A stretch of 64,000 bases of DNA from Bdellovibrio bacteriovorus str. Tiberius (GCF_000317895.1 NC_019567.1:3534001-3598000); one strand, 5' to 3'; positions 1 to 8,314 are shown, numbered from the stretch's first letter. Notes: generated by a model from the letters alone, not told the origin. Program-made: numbers and translations.

Positions 1-269
1 TTCAGGGCGATGTCTGCTTTTTCCGCGGCGATCATCACATCTGCCACGTTGTCCGTTTTGCCAGTCGCGAGATTCTGCATGGCTTTATCTGAAGCCTTTT
101 GCATTTCATTCACGCTGCCTACGGCGTCTTTCAGGGTGTCGGCGAAGCTCTTGCCCGTACCGGATGTCGAACTCGTTGAAGGGGTGTTCTCGATGCTTAG
201 TGACTTGGAATCACGGACGATTCCATTATCGAGAAACCTGTTTGCATTTGATACAGTAAAACCCTCCAT
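1..269 (-). CDS. fliE: Flagellar hook-basal body protein FliE (partial, 3' end outside window)
   Basis: FliE joins the MS ring to the proximal rod of the flagellar basal body. Reading leftwards from the ATG at 269, the product has the family's C-half signature (SFADTLKDAVGSVNEMQ, then MIAAEKADIAL). About 20 C-terminal residues lie beyond base 1. The start is set by a strong ribosome site (AGGAGAAGGTG) just upstream and by normal FliE length. It is the last gene visible of the flgB-flgC-fliE block, 80 bases after flgC and in the same direction. This order is usual in flagellar rod operons. Confidence 0.9.
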   Translation of the reverse strand, partial: MEGFTVSNANRFLDNGIVRDSKSLSIENTPSTSSTSGTGKSFADTLKDAVGSVNEMQKASDKAMQNLATGKTDNVADVMIAAEKADIAL

Positions 270-349
270 GGCTTCACCTTCTCCTCTGATAAAATTGTAT
301 TAAACTTGCGTAAAAAAGTCCCTAATTTTTGCCGGGGTCTAGGAAGGAA

Positions 350-793
350 TTACCTGCCTATTTCCAGCGCGGAAAGCGCCATATCCTTCGATGCCTGAAC
401 CGCTGTCACGTTGGCCTCGTAGGAACGCGACGCCTGTATCATATTGGTCATTTCTTCCATCAAATTGATGTTCGGATAAGCCACGTATCCGTCTGCATTT
501 GCATCAGGATGGTCCGGTTCATACTTGAGCAACGGCGCCTTGCGATCCGAAACCACATCTGTAACCTGGACCCGCTGGAAGCTTCCTGCCGGATCCGTCG
601 AAGTAATGATCTCGCCAAAGTTCTTGGCATCGGGCATCGCCTCGAAAACCACGTCCTTACGGCGATACGGACCACCCTCGGGGGTCTGGGTGGTATTAAT
701 GTTGGCGATATTGCTGGCAATGGTATTCATGCGCATTCTTTGCGCCGCCATACCACTGCTGCTGATTCTCATCCCCGTCAAAAAATCAGCCAT
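350..793 (-). CDS. flgC: Flagellar basal-body rod protein FlgC
   Basis: A proximal rod subunit of the flagellum, 147 residues, the normal family length. The N-terminus carries the rod/hook motif (ISSSGMAAQRMRMNTIASNIAN) in which the conserved SNIAN segment is clear. The C-terminus has the matching helix (NLMEEMTNMIQASRSYEANV) typical of FlgB/FlgC/FlgG proteins. It begins 3 bases after the flgB stop, so translation is probably coupled. Secretion is by the flagellar type III export system, hence no Sec signal peptide. Confidence 0.95.
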   Translation of the reverse strand: MADFLTGMRISSSGMAAQRMRMNTIASNIANINTTQTPEGGPYRRKDVVFEAMPDAKNFGEIITSTDPAGSFQRVQVTDVVSDRKAPLLKYEPDHPDANADGYVAYPNINLMEEMTNMIQASRSYEANVTAVQASKDMALSALEIGR

Positions 794-796
794 CTA

Positions 797-1207
797 TTAC
801 CGCCCTTCGGTCGCGGCATATTTCAGTGCCGCCATTTTCTTGTTGATCAGTTGCAAAGCCGCTTTGTACATGATCGCGTTCTCTGACAACGCCGACATTT
901 CTTTTTCCACATCGACGGTGTTTCCGTCGTTGTTCACAGCCCCTTCCGGATCATCGTAAATATCCGGGCGTGTTTTATTGACCGAGATTCCGCCCACCGC
1001 GAAGTGTTCGGGATTGCTTGTGCTCAAAGAATTTGCGCCGTCCAGATCCAGGGCTCTTTGCAAAGCACCTTCGAAATCCATTTTCTTGGCGTGGTAACCC
1101 GGAGTCTCGGCATTGGCGATATTCGAGGATGTCACATTGTGACGGAGCTGCCTCATGCTTAGTGAGGTCGCCAGCGCGTTGGTTGTTTTATCGAAGATAT
1201 TACTCAT
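797..1207 (-). CDS. flgB: Flagellar basal-body rod protein FlgB
   Basis: A proximal rod protein of the flagellum, 136 residues. The N-terminal rod motif (RQLRHNVTSSNIANAETPGY) is well conserved, including SNIANAETPGY, which is characteristic of FlgB. The start codon overlaps the stop of the upstream AAA+ regulator gene as ATGA, showing tight operon coupling. Together with flgC and fliE it forms the inner rod block. Confidence 0.95.
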   Translation of the reverse strand: MSNIFDKTTNALATSLSMRQLRHNVTSSNIANAETPGYHAKKMDFEGALQRALDLDGANSLSTSNPEHFAVGGISVNKTRPDIYDDPEGAVNNDGNTVDVEKEMSALSENAIMYKAALQLINKKMAALKYAATEGR

Positions 1208-2046
1208 AAAACACCTGCTTCCTTGTATTCATTAAGTTTGTTTCTCAATGTACGAATACTGATTCCAAGCATTTGCGCCGCACGGGTGCGGTTCTGGGCG
1301 GTCAGCTCCAGGGTCTGAATAATTAGACGCTTCTCGACCTCAGAAAGGGACATGCCCGGGGCAAAATCCAGATCCATATCCTCGACCACAGCCTCAAACT
1401 GAATGGATTCAGGCCCGATCAGTGAAGATTTTGCAAGAACCACGGCTCTTTCCAGCACATTTTCAAGTTCACGGATGTTGCCCGGCCAGTTCCACGTGTT
1501 CAGGCGGTCGAAACCTTCCGCCGTCAAACGCAAGCCAGACTTGCCATGCATGATCTGGGATACTTCCAGAATAAAGTTCACAATGTTCTGGAAATCCTGA
1601 CGACGGTCTTCCAGACGCGGCAGCTCCAGATGAACTACCGCCAGCTTATAAAACAAATCCTGACGGAATTGTTCCTGCTTCACCAAAGCGCGCAAATCAC
1701 GACGGGAGGTGGAAATAAAGCGAGGACGAGTCCCATCGGTTCTTTCCACCAGCTTCATCAGGTCATTTTGCAATGCCACGGAAGCGCAATCCAGATCTTC
1801 AATCAGTAAAGTGCCGCCATCCACGCGGGAGAAATCAAAACCACCGGCATTTTTGCAATCCAGGCAGTACAGGCGTGCTGAACGGCTTTTTGTGTAAATG
1901 TAACGAGCCAGACTTGTTTTACCCACACCGGCTTCACCCACCAGAAGCAAACTTGCCTGCGTTGAAGCCAGCTGCAAACTGAGCTGTTTCACTTCGTGCA
2001 TTCTTCTATCTTCGATGTGTAGAGCATCAAAATCAAAGTACGACAT
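1204..2046 (-). CDS. NtrC-family AAA+ protein lacking the GAFTGA loop, in flagellar operon
   Basis: A 280-residue protein with the AAA+ core and Fis-type DNA-binding tail of sigma-54 activators, but no N-terminal receiver domain. Visible motifs are Walker A GEAGVGKT (37-44), Walker B GGTLLIEDL (77-85), an arginine-finger segment RQDLFYKL, the sensor II motif WPGNIRELENV and a C-terminal helix-turn-helix (NRTRAAQMLGISIRTLRNKL). Walker A and B are only 40 residues apart, against 65 in the ordinary NtrC-type protein at 27804-29207. The missing piece is the region that holds GAFTGA, the loop that contacts sigma-54. It may therefore bind DNA and ATP without activating sigma-54 in the usual way. 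It lies between a TPR protein gene and flgB, so a role in flagellar gene control is likely but unproven. Confidence 0.8.
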   Translation of the reverse strand: MSYFDFDALHIEDRRMHEVKQLSLQLASTQASLLLVGEAGVGKTSLARYIYTKSRSARLYCLDCKNAGGFDFSRVDGGTLLIEDLDCASVALQNDLMKLVERTDGTRPRFISTSRRDLRALVKQEQFRQDLFYKLAVVHLELPRLEDRRQDFQNIVNFILEVSQIMHGKSGLRLTAEGFDRLNTWNWPGNIRELENVLERAVVLAKSSLIGPESIQFEAVVEDMDLDFAPGMSLSEVEKRLIIQTLELTAQNRTRAAQMLGISIRTLRNKLNEYKEAGVL

Positions 2047-2054
2047 CCAAACTC

Positions 2055-4835
2055 CTATTGGCCTTGCTCGTTCTCAGACATAGCTGGAATTCTTTTGATA
2101 TATTTCTTGTAACCGTCACGCCATTCTGAATTCTTCAACTGCTCCTGAGCCAGATTCTTCCAGAACCCGCTCTTGTCACCTTTGAAGTCATTCCAGACCT
2201 CGGCCGCTTTCTGGATCTCACCTGCTTTGAAGTAGATCTGACCCAGTTTGTAACGGATGGAGGAAAGCGGACGATTGTCTTCGTACTTTTCCAGCAGCTT
2301 TTCATAGGAACCTGTCGCCAGATCCTGCTGCTTTTTATTCAGATAGATATCGCCCATCATTTCCAGCGCCTTGGCGTGGATCACCGGGGAAATCTTGCCG
2401 GAATCACTTTGCAATTTGTCGATCATTTCCAAAGACTGGATGGCCTCATCCGGCTTGCTTTGTTTCACCTGAAGTTCGGCAAGTTTCAGATAAGGTTCCG
2501 CCACCAGCTGTGGCTGACCTTTCCAGGTGCGCAGCAATTCGCCCAGATAACGAACCGCGGAATCATTGTCCCCGCGTTTTTCCAGCAGACGAACCGCGAT
2601 GTTCACGCGTTCGATCTGGGATTGTTCGTCCATTTTTTCCGGCGTTTTGATGTTTTTCAGATAGTCATACGCCTGATTGTATTTTTGCTCTTGAGTGAAC
2701 ACATTGGAAAGACGCAGGTTCAGCTCGTCCTCGGAAGGAATCTGCTCTTTCACCTGGATTTCTTTGGCTTCCGCTGTGCCACGAATTGCATAAATACGGT
2801 TCAAAACGTCTTTGTAGTATCTTTCCGCTTCAACCGGAACCCCGGCCATTTCAAACGCACGACCGACATTGTATTTGGTATCCAGACGTTTGGAATTTTT
2901 CAGCCAGTTGTCAGCATATTGACTGTGGGTTTTCAAAGCCTTGATGAAGTTGCCTTCATTGACTTCGGATTCCAGCTTGTCATTGATGTTGGAAATAATA
3001 CGGTTGGTCAGCAATGGAACGTCCACAGAAGTGGGATGTTCTTTATAGTATTTGGAAAGCAGGTCCACCGCTTTTTGGTGTTCACCACGGTGAGTGTAAC
3101 CATCCGCCACCATCACAGTTGCAAACTGCTCGATATTCGGAAGATCAATCTTTTTAGCCAAAGACATGATTTCTTCAACTGCGTGATTTACTTCTTTCGG
3201 TTTCATGCCCTTCATGCGCGCACTCAACAGACGCAAACGTGCAATCACCGCATTCGGAGTTTCACCATAACGGAAGTAAGTTTCAAGGTAAGCCCCCATC
3301 ACGCGGGACTTGTCAGCACCGAAGATTTCAAGCAATTCACCCATACGAGTCATCGCAAATGCCGAATGGTTGCTGCTTGGGAATTTCTTCACGAATTCAC
3401 GATAGGTGTCCAGACTTTGCGGGTACTTGTTCATCATGAACAAAGATTCCGCCTGATTGAAGAACGCATTCGGGTAAGAGCCCTGCCCTTCCGGATATTT
3501 CTTCAAAGCTTTCTGATATTCATCAACGGCTTTTGCATAGTTCTTGCCGCGAACCCAGACATCACCACGACGGTAAGCCGCTTCCACTTTCAGATCGCGA
3601 TTGGTCGCTTCTTTTTCAACCTGATCAAACTGGGCAATCGCATCCGTCCATTTGTTCAGCTTCATGAAAGCCAAACCCATGCCCAAACGCGCCAGATCCT
3701 TTGATACAGATTCTTTTCCGGAGAAATTTTTATTGTCGATGTGTTCCTGGAACTGGCGCAGGGAATTCAACGCATCGCCTTTTTCCAAAGCCAGGAAGCC
3801 CGTCTTAACTGACGTTCTTTCCGCCAGAGCAGAACGCGGATACTTTGCGACGGCTTCCTTATATTTCTGCATCGCCTCGTCATAATCTTTCATGCGGCCT
3901 TCTTCCTGCCACAGAGCCAGGTGAACATCGGCGGTCATGAAATCAATGACTTCGTTGTATTCAGATTTTGGATATTTGTCTTTGAACCAGGCTTGAGTTT
4001 TCAGATAAACGCCATAGCGCTGCTTTTCAAAAAGCGTCAAAAGCAAACGAGCCTGTTTGTTTTCTTCCGTGGACTGCGGGGAAATCTGATAGATCGCCGG
4101 AGTGATCTTCATTTTCTCCCAGTAACTAACTGGAGTTTCCAGCATCGGGAATGGGATATAATAGTTATCCTTGGCGCGAATCATCGCCTCTTCTTTGATC
4201 TCATAGTCTTTAACAGAGAAGCGGGAATATTCCGGGTCACCACCGTCGAAGATACCGGATTTCACAGAATCATTAGCGACAAAACCCACACCCTGATCCG
4301 CAATCGCCAAAGTATCAGCTGCTGGCTTGCGGTTCTTATCAGTTTTAGCTTTCGCTACAGGTTTCACGTCTTTAGCAGGCAGCTCGGTCGGAATCTGTGT
4401 GTCTTTCTTAGCAACCGCTTTGCTGTCTTTTTTCGGTTTCGCCGATGGATTCAAATAGAAATCCATGATCAGGCGAGAAGGCTGATCCGTCAGGTAATCA
4501 AATGTCTCGATGTCTTCACCAGAAAGGGTGAACTGAATCACGTTCTTGCCATCCGGACCCTTGCGATCCACGGCAACAGCTGTCACGAAATCACTTTTAA
4601 AGGAGGAAAGAGAACCAATCGTGGATTCATCCAACGCAGGCACGGTCATTTCAACGACAACCTGACCTTTTTTATCAAGGCGTTTGACGTCGTAATCCCA
4701 ATTTTGCTGACCCGACAGTTCCATGTGAACAGTGTCGCCCTGAAAATTAATGATTCCATTGACCTTCGCCGCTTGCGCTGAAGCTAGACCAAAGAACAGG
4801 CATCCTGCCACGATCAAATTGCGTAAAGTGTTCAC
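2055..4835 (-). CDS. Large periplasmic TPR-repeat protein heading the flagellar operon
   Basis: A protein of about 926 residues with a signal peptide (LIVAGCLFFGLASAQA). A beta-rich N-terminal region of about 100 residues resembles an AMIN-like domain (RLIMDFYLNP), followed by a Lys/Ala/Pro-rich linker. From about residue 260 to the end there are many TPR-like helical hairpins (for example YRRGDVWVRGKNYAKAVDEY). TPR domains of this type scaffold protein complexes in the envelope. I prefer the GTG at 4835, which has AAGGGG 8 bases upstream; an in-frame ATG at 4877 is the alternative but has a poor ribosome site. It is 8 bases upstream of the AAA+ gene and probably co-transcribed with flgBC-fliE. 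A role in flagellar assembly or positioning is inference from context. Confidence 0.75.
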   Translation of the reverse strand: MNTLRNLIVAGCLFFGLASAQAAKVNGIINFQGDTVHMELSGQQNWDYDVKRLDKKGQVVVEMTVPALDESTIGSLSSFKSDFVTAVAVDRKGPDGKNVIQFTLSGEDIETFDYLTDQPSRLIMDFYLNPSAKPKKDSKAVAKKDTQIPTELPAKDVKPVAKAKTDKNRKPAADTLAIADQGVGFVANDSVKSGIFDGGDPEYSRFSVKDYEIKEEAMIRAKDNYYIPFPMLETPVSYWEKMKITPAIYQISPQSTEENKQARLLLTLFEKQRYGVYLKTQAWFKDKYPKSEYNEVIDFMTADVHLALWQEEGRMKDYDEAMQKYKEAVAKYPRSALAERTSVKTGFLALEKGDALNSLRQFQEHIDNKNFSGKESVSKDLARLGMGLAFMKLNKWTDAIAQFDQVEKEATNRDLKVEAAYRRGDVWVRGKNYAKAVDEYQKALKKYPEGQGSYPNAFFNQAESLFMMNKYPQSLDTYREFVKKFPSSNHSAFAMTRMGELLEIFGADKSRVMGAYLETYFRYGETPNAVIARLRLLSARMKGMKPKEVNHAVEEIMSLAKKIDLPNIEQFATVMVADGYTHRGEHQKAVDLLSKYYKEHPTSVDVPLLTNRIISNINDKLESEVNEGNFIKALKTHSQYADNWLKNSKRLDTKYNVGRAFEMAGVPVEAERYYKDVLNRIYAIRGTAEAKEIQVKEQIPSEDELNLRLSNVFTQEQKYNQAYDYLKNIKTPEKMDEQSQIERVNIAVRLLEKRGDNDSAVRYLGELLRTWKGQPQLVAEPYLKLAELQVKQSKPDEAIQSLEMIDKLQSDSGKISPVIHAKALEMMGDIYLNKKQQDLATGSYEKLLEKYEDNRPLSSIRYKLGQIYFKAGEIQKAAEVWNDFKGDKSGFWKNLAQEQLKNSEWRDGYKKYIKRIPAMSENEQGQ

Positions 4836-4955
4836 TCCTTGAACCCCTTCTCTTCCCTTCGTTCTGCTATTGCACATACGGTGCCACCTCTTTCAAAGGT
4901 CCATTGGCAAATAATTTCCAGATGGGCAAAAAGTTTCATAGAATTTCCAACACCC

Positions 4956-5126
4956 CCGCCAAAACGCTGACGGCTGACGACCCGGCCCTTGGCAGGGGCT
5001 TAGGCAATCCAGCCGCTTCAAACAGTCCTCGCGGACGCCGTCCCGTTGGGACGTGCTGCTGCGGAACTCGCGTCTGGCTTGCCTAAGCCCCTGCCAAGCG
5101 CCTGGTGTGCCGGCAAATTTTGGCGG
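4956..5126. repeat. Long inverted-repeat element A (hairpin-forming, shared core)
   Basis: Perfect 20-base arms at 4988-5007 and 5079-5098 (CTTGGCAGGGGCTTAGGCAA and its complement) extend inwards to a 27/29-paired stem at 4988-5016/5070-5098. An outer 9-base arm pair lies at 4956-4964 (CCGCCAAAA) and 5118-5126 (TTTTGGCGG). The enclosed core (about 5017-5068) contains a perfect 5-base hairpin at 5040-5052 and is closely similar to the reverse complement of the core of element B. No credible gene is present. It lies between the flagellar operon start and the mla operon. Confidence 0.8.
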
Positions 5127-5241
5127 TATCTGGGGTGCACGCTTTGCGTGTTCCCTGAACTTTTTCTACGCGCTAACGAGAGCTCTCGGTAGGGCGCTAG
5201 AAGCAGTGGGGGAATTCGGATTTTGAAAGGTGATACGGCTT

Positions 5242-5375
5242 GGTCTAGGGGGAGTGGGGAGAGCGGTGGTGGCCCAGCCCCAAGTTCCGCAGCAGCAGGT
5301 CCCGCAGGGATCGCGTCCGCGAGGATGTGTTCGAAGGGGATGGGGCGCCACCGCTCTCCCCACTCCCCCTAGACC
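5242..5375. repeat. Long inverted-repeat element B, opposite orientation, core shared with A
   Basis: Perfect 28-base arms at 5242-5269 and 5348-5375 (starting GGTCTAGGGGGAGTGGGGAG and its complement) extend inwards to about 33 of 35 paired positions (5242-5276/5341-5375). The loop region, read on the minus strand, matches the core of element A (shared words CCTCGCGGACGC and TGCTGCTGCGGAACT). The arms are unrelated in sequence to those of element A. The rest of the 4836-5438 gap holds a 12-base palindrome (CGAGAGCTCTCG, 5177-5188) and nothing else recognisable. Confidence 0.85.
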
Positions 5376-5438
5376 GAGGCACTGTTTCGCCGTACAGACT
5401 CTGGATTTTTCCTCAATTTATTCCGATGGATGGGTGCT

Positions 5439-5921
5439 ATGAAGAACATCTTTGTTGTTTGCATCTTGAGTGCTTTGGTTGTTAGTTGTGTGTCGGTGAA
5501 TTTGCCGGGGCGGAAATCTGTGCCTGCCAAGGGTGTCGAGTTTTCTTCGCCTGCCGCGCCTTTTAAATCTATTGATGCTGCCAATTCCGACAAAGCCTGG
5601 TTGAGTTCATCCACCGGAAATACAATTTCCTTTGTTTCTGATTGTGGTGGGTCGGATCCTTCGCTTCAGCAAATGGAAACAGAGTCTTTGGCGGCGCTTT
5701 CTAATTTGGATGTTAAATCTGATACTTTGATGTTCAACGGTCGCGAGGCTCGTCAATCCGTGGCTGCGGGCACGGTGGATGGCATTCCGGTGCAGCTTTC
5801 TCTTTTGGTGTTTAAGAAAAATAACTGCAACTATACTTTGAGTTACGGTGGCGTTCAGAAGCAGTTTGCGGCTGAACAAAAGCACTTTGAAGACTTTAAG
5901 GCTCAGTTTAAGGCTCCGTGA
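5439..5921 (+). CDS. Small lipoprotein, first gene of the mla operon
   Basis: A protein of about 160 residues with a lipoprotein signal (MKNIFVVCILSALVVSC; the Cys would be lipidated). I do not recognise the mature domain. It contains two further cysteines that could pair (SDCGG and NNCNY) and has no membrane segment. The ATG at 5439 gives a normal signal peptide; an in-frame ATG at 5430 adds only three residues. Its stop overlaps the mlaE start (ATGA), so it is translated with the lipid-transport genes and may be a periplasmic accessory part of that system. That role is inference. Confidence 0.7.
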   Translation: MKNIFVVCILSALVVSCVSVNLPGRKSVPAKGVEFSSPAAPFKSIDAANSDKAWLSSSTGNTISFVSDCGGSDPSLQQMETESLAALSNLDVKSDTLMFNGREARQSVAAGTVDGIPVQLSLLVFKKNNCNYTLSYGGVQKQFAAEQKHFEDFKAQFKAP

Positions 5922-6709
5922 TGAATAACCTCGCCCTGCCCTTCACAGTCTTTATGATGGAAGTCCTTCACTTTATTGGTGGAGTGGGGCTGCTGAGTCG
6001 TGACGTCTTCCGTGAAACCTTTCGCGGAAAAATCTATTACAAACTTATCTCTGAACAAATCTATCAGATTGGCATGCGTTCCTTGCCCTTGATCGTGATC
6101 ACCGCCGTCAGTATCGGCATGGTGATGTCCCTGCAGTTTGGTATGGGCCTGGAAAAGTTCGGTGGTAAACTTTATGTGCCGAAACTGCTGGCGGTGACCA
6201 TCCTGCGTGAAATGGGGCCGGTGTTCACAAGTCTGATGCTGGCAGCGCGTGTGGGTGCGGGTATTGCCAGCGAGATCGGCAGTATGGTCGTCACCCAGCA
6301 GATTGACGCGATTCGTGCCCTGGGCACATCCCCGATCAAAAAAATCGTTATCCCCCGTGTTCTGGCCTGCCTGATCACCCTGCCGATTCTGGTGTCTATC
6401 GCCAACATTGTCGGAAATCTTGGGGGCTTGATCATCGGTGCGACCGAATTGAATCTGGATCCCAATTTCTATTACCTGAAAGTGATGACGACTTCCAACA
6501 TCCAGGACTATCTGTCAGGATTTGCGAAGACCTTCTTCTTTGCCATCTTCATTGCGATTCCGTCCTGCTATTTTGGTCTGAATGTGAAAGCCGGAACTAA
6601 AGAGGTCGGCATTGCCACCACCAAAGCAGTCGTGGTGTCCTCGATCCTGATCGTGGTTGGTGACTTCTTCCTTTCGAAACTGTTCTGGATTGTGGAGAAA
6701 ATGATATGA
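5918..6709 (+). CDS. mlaE: MlaE-family ABC transporter permease
   Basis: The integral inner-membrane subunit of a phospholipid (Mla/MCE-type) ABC transporter, 263 residues. The family core is obvious: ILREMGPVFTSLMLAARVGAGIASEIG, followed by VTQQIDAIRALGTSP, the conserved MlaE region. Five to six hydrophobic segments are visible. It overlaps the lipoprotein upstream and the ATPase gene downstream (ATGA at 6706-6709). The system moves lipids between inner and outer membranes to keep the outer leaflet asymmetric. No mlaC or mlaB homologue lies beside it. Confidence 0.93.
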   Translation: MMNNLALPFTVFMMEVLHFIGGVGLLSRDVFRETFRGKIYYKLISEQIYQIGMRSLPLIVITAVSIGMVMSLQFGMGLEKFGGKLYVPKLLAVTILREMGPVFTSLMLAARVGAGIASEIGSMVVTQQIDAIRALGTSPIKKIVIPRVLACLITLPILVSIANIVGNLGGLIIGATELNLDPNFYYLKVMTTSNIQDYLSGFAKTFFFAIFIAIPSCYFGLNVKAGTKEVGIATTKAVVVSSILIVVGDFFLSKLFWIVEKMI

Positions 6710-7452
6710 GTGACAGCAAACAAGGCTTCATCGAAGTCGTTGATTTCCACAAATCCTTCGGCAACAAGAAAGTTCACCAGGGCGTGAACTTTTACGTGCG
6801 TAAAGGCGAGTGCCTGGGCCTGATCGGCGGCTCCGGAACCGGAAAGAGCGTTCTGTTGCGCAGTCTGGTGGGACTTGAAAAGCCCGACAGCGGCAAAATC
6901 CTGATCGACGGTGTGGATATCACCCCGATGAAAGAAAATGCCCTGATCGAAATCCGCAAGAAAGTGGCCTATGCCTTTCAGGGCGGCGCTTTGTTTGATT
7001 CGATGTCAGTGTACGAAAACCTGGCTTATCCTTTGCGCGAACATTTCAACTTCAGCGAAGCCGAAATTTCCCGTCAGATCACCGAAACCCTGCAGGAGTT
7101 TGGCCTGCCGGGTTCTGAAAACCTGCTGCCCGGAAATCTTTCCGGCGGTATGCAAAAACGTGTGGGCCTGGCCCGTGCGATGATGATGCACCCGGAAGTC
7201 GTTTTGTACGATGAACCGACCGCAGGCCTTGATCCCTACAACACCAAACGCATCCAGGAATCCATCTTAAGCCTGAAGGCCAAGGGTGTGACCTCGATTC
7301 TGGTGACCCATGATATGCCGACGGTCTATGCCGTCTGCGACAAGGTTGCCCTGCTGCTGAATGGAAAAATCGGCGAGCAGTATACAATTGAAAAACTTAA
7401 ACAGGAACCCGCTGGGGTTATGAGCCAGTTCATCAACGGAGAAAGTGCTTAA
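6706..7452 (+). CDS. mlaF: MlaF-family ABC transporter ATPase
   Basis: The nucleotide-binding subunit of the Mla lipid transporter, 248 residues. Walker A is GGSGTGKSV, the signature motif is LSGGMQKRVGLARA, and Walker B is VVLYDEPTAGLDP, followed by the switch His in VTHDMP. The GGMQKR form of the signature is typical of MlaF proteins. It is translationally coupled to mlaE and immediately precedes mlaD, whose start shares one base with its stop codon. Confidence 0.94.
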   Translation: MSDSKQGFIEVVDFHKSFGNKKVHQGVNFYVRKGECLGLIGGSGTGKSVLLRSLVGLEKPDSGKILIDGVDITPMKENALIEIRKKVAYAFQGGALFDSMSVYENLAYPLREHFNFSEAEISRQITETLQEFGLPGSENLLPGNLSGGMQKRVGLARAMMMHPEVVLYDEPTAGLDPYNTKRIQESILSLKAKGVTSILVTHDMPTVYAVCDKVALLLNGKIGEQYTIEKLKQEPAGVMSQFINGESA

Positions 7453-8267
7453 TGGAATCTCACTTCGGCACCCAAATCAAAGTCGGAATCTTTTTGACCA
7501 TCGGGATCTTCCTGATTCTGGCCACCATCTTTATGCTCGGCGCGGACAAGGCTTTATTCACAAGCTATGTGCGTGTGCATGCTCACTTTGATCAGGTTCA
7601 GGGATTGGCTGTAGGCAGCGTTGTTTCCCTGTCCGGTGTGACCGTGGGTAACGTGGAAACCATCACCTTCCTGCCAGAGAAAAACTCTTTGGACGTAAAG
7701 ATGAAAATCAACGAGGACTACATCGACCGCATCCGTCAGGGTTCTCAAGTTGAAATCCGCACTCAAGGGGCCTTGGGCGACAAGTTTGTCTTTATCATCC
7801 CGGGCGACCCGCGCGCCGAAAGCCTGAAAGAAGGCGACATCATGGAAGTCGCAAAACCCACAGACTTTTTGGGAATCGTTTCGGAACGTGGCAACGAAAC
7901 CAACCGAATCTTTGATATCATCAACGAGCTTTACAAAATCACGCACGCAATGAACGTGGAAAACCGCATGGGTAAAATCATGGCGAATCTTGAAACCGCC
8001 AGCACGAATTTTTCCCAGACCAGCAAAGACAGTCAGAAATTCGTGGCACAGATGAATTCCCACGGTGGCGGCGAAAAACTGGGTAAATCCATCGAGAAGC
8101 TGGATTCCATCCTGTCCAAGATCGACCGCGGCGAAGGCAGTCTGGGCGCGCTGATCAATGATCCCTCTATTCACAATCGTCTTAAAAACATGCTGGGTGG
8201 CTCAAACCGCAAGAACCACGTCGAGTCCCTGCTTCGCACTTCCATCGAAAAAGAAACCAAAGACTAG
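7452..8267 (+). CDS. mlaD: MlaD/MCE-domain lipid-binding protein
   Basis: A 271-residue protein anchored by one N-terminal membrane helix (IKVGIFLTIGIFLILATIFM) with an MCE domain at about 37-115 (VQGLAVGSVVSLSGVTVGNV; later GALGDKFVFI). The MCE domain forms a hexameric ring that carries phospholipids between the permease and the periplasm. The C-terminal third is helical and polar, as in many MCE proteins. It closes the lipoprotein-mlaE-mlaF-mlaD operon; a hairpin pair follows directly. Confidence 0.92.
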   Translation: MESHFGTQIKVGIFLTIGIFLILATIFMLGADKALFTSYVRVHAHFDQVQGLAVGSVVSLSGVTVGNVETITFLPEKNSLDVKMKINEDYIDRIRQGSQVEIRTQGALGDKFVFIIPGDPRAESLKEGDIMEVAKPTDFLGIVSERGNETNRIFDIINELYKITHAMNVENRMGKIMANLETASTNFSQTSKDSQKFVAQMNSHGGGEKLGKSIEKLDSILSKIDRGEGSLGALINDPSIHNRLKNMLGGSNRKNHVESLLRTSIEKETKD

Positions 8268-8314
8268 CCCTTTCAGCTAGTCCACTTCAACGACTAGCTT
8301 TCTGCTGGTCTTTT
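8262..8314 (+). terminator. Tandem hairpins with T-tract after mlaD
   Basis: Two hairpins with nearly the same stem: GACTAGC/GCTAGTC at 8262-8268/8276-8282 (it includes the mlaD stop) and GACTAGC/GCTGGTC at 8292-8298/8304-8310, the latter followed by TTTT. The second looks like the terminator; the first may be a duplicated copy. Confidence 0.6.

Noticed and set aside
2376-3704. Long open frame (442 codons) on the plus strand antisense to the TPR protein gene
   Set aside because: The translation is rich in Phe, His and Arg with no family motif, and the opposite strand encodes a clear TPR protein. It is an antisense shadow of GC-rich codon use.
4905-4930. Possible sigma-54 promoter (TGG-AAATTATTT-GC on the minus strand) before the flagellar TPR gene
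   Set aside because: The GG and GC elements are 9 bases apart instead of the required 10, and the -24 box is poor. It would need experimental support.
5166-5442. Short ORFs within inverted-repeat element B on both strands
   Set aside because: Their sequences are simply translations of the hairpin arms and core (TCCCGT-type repeats); no ribosome sites or family matches.
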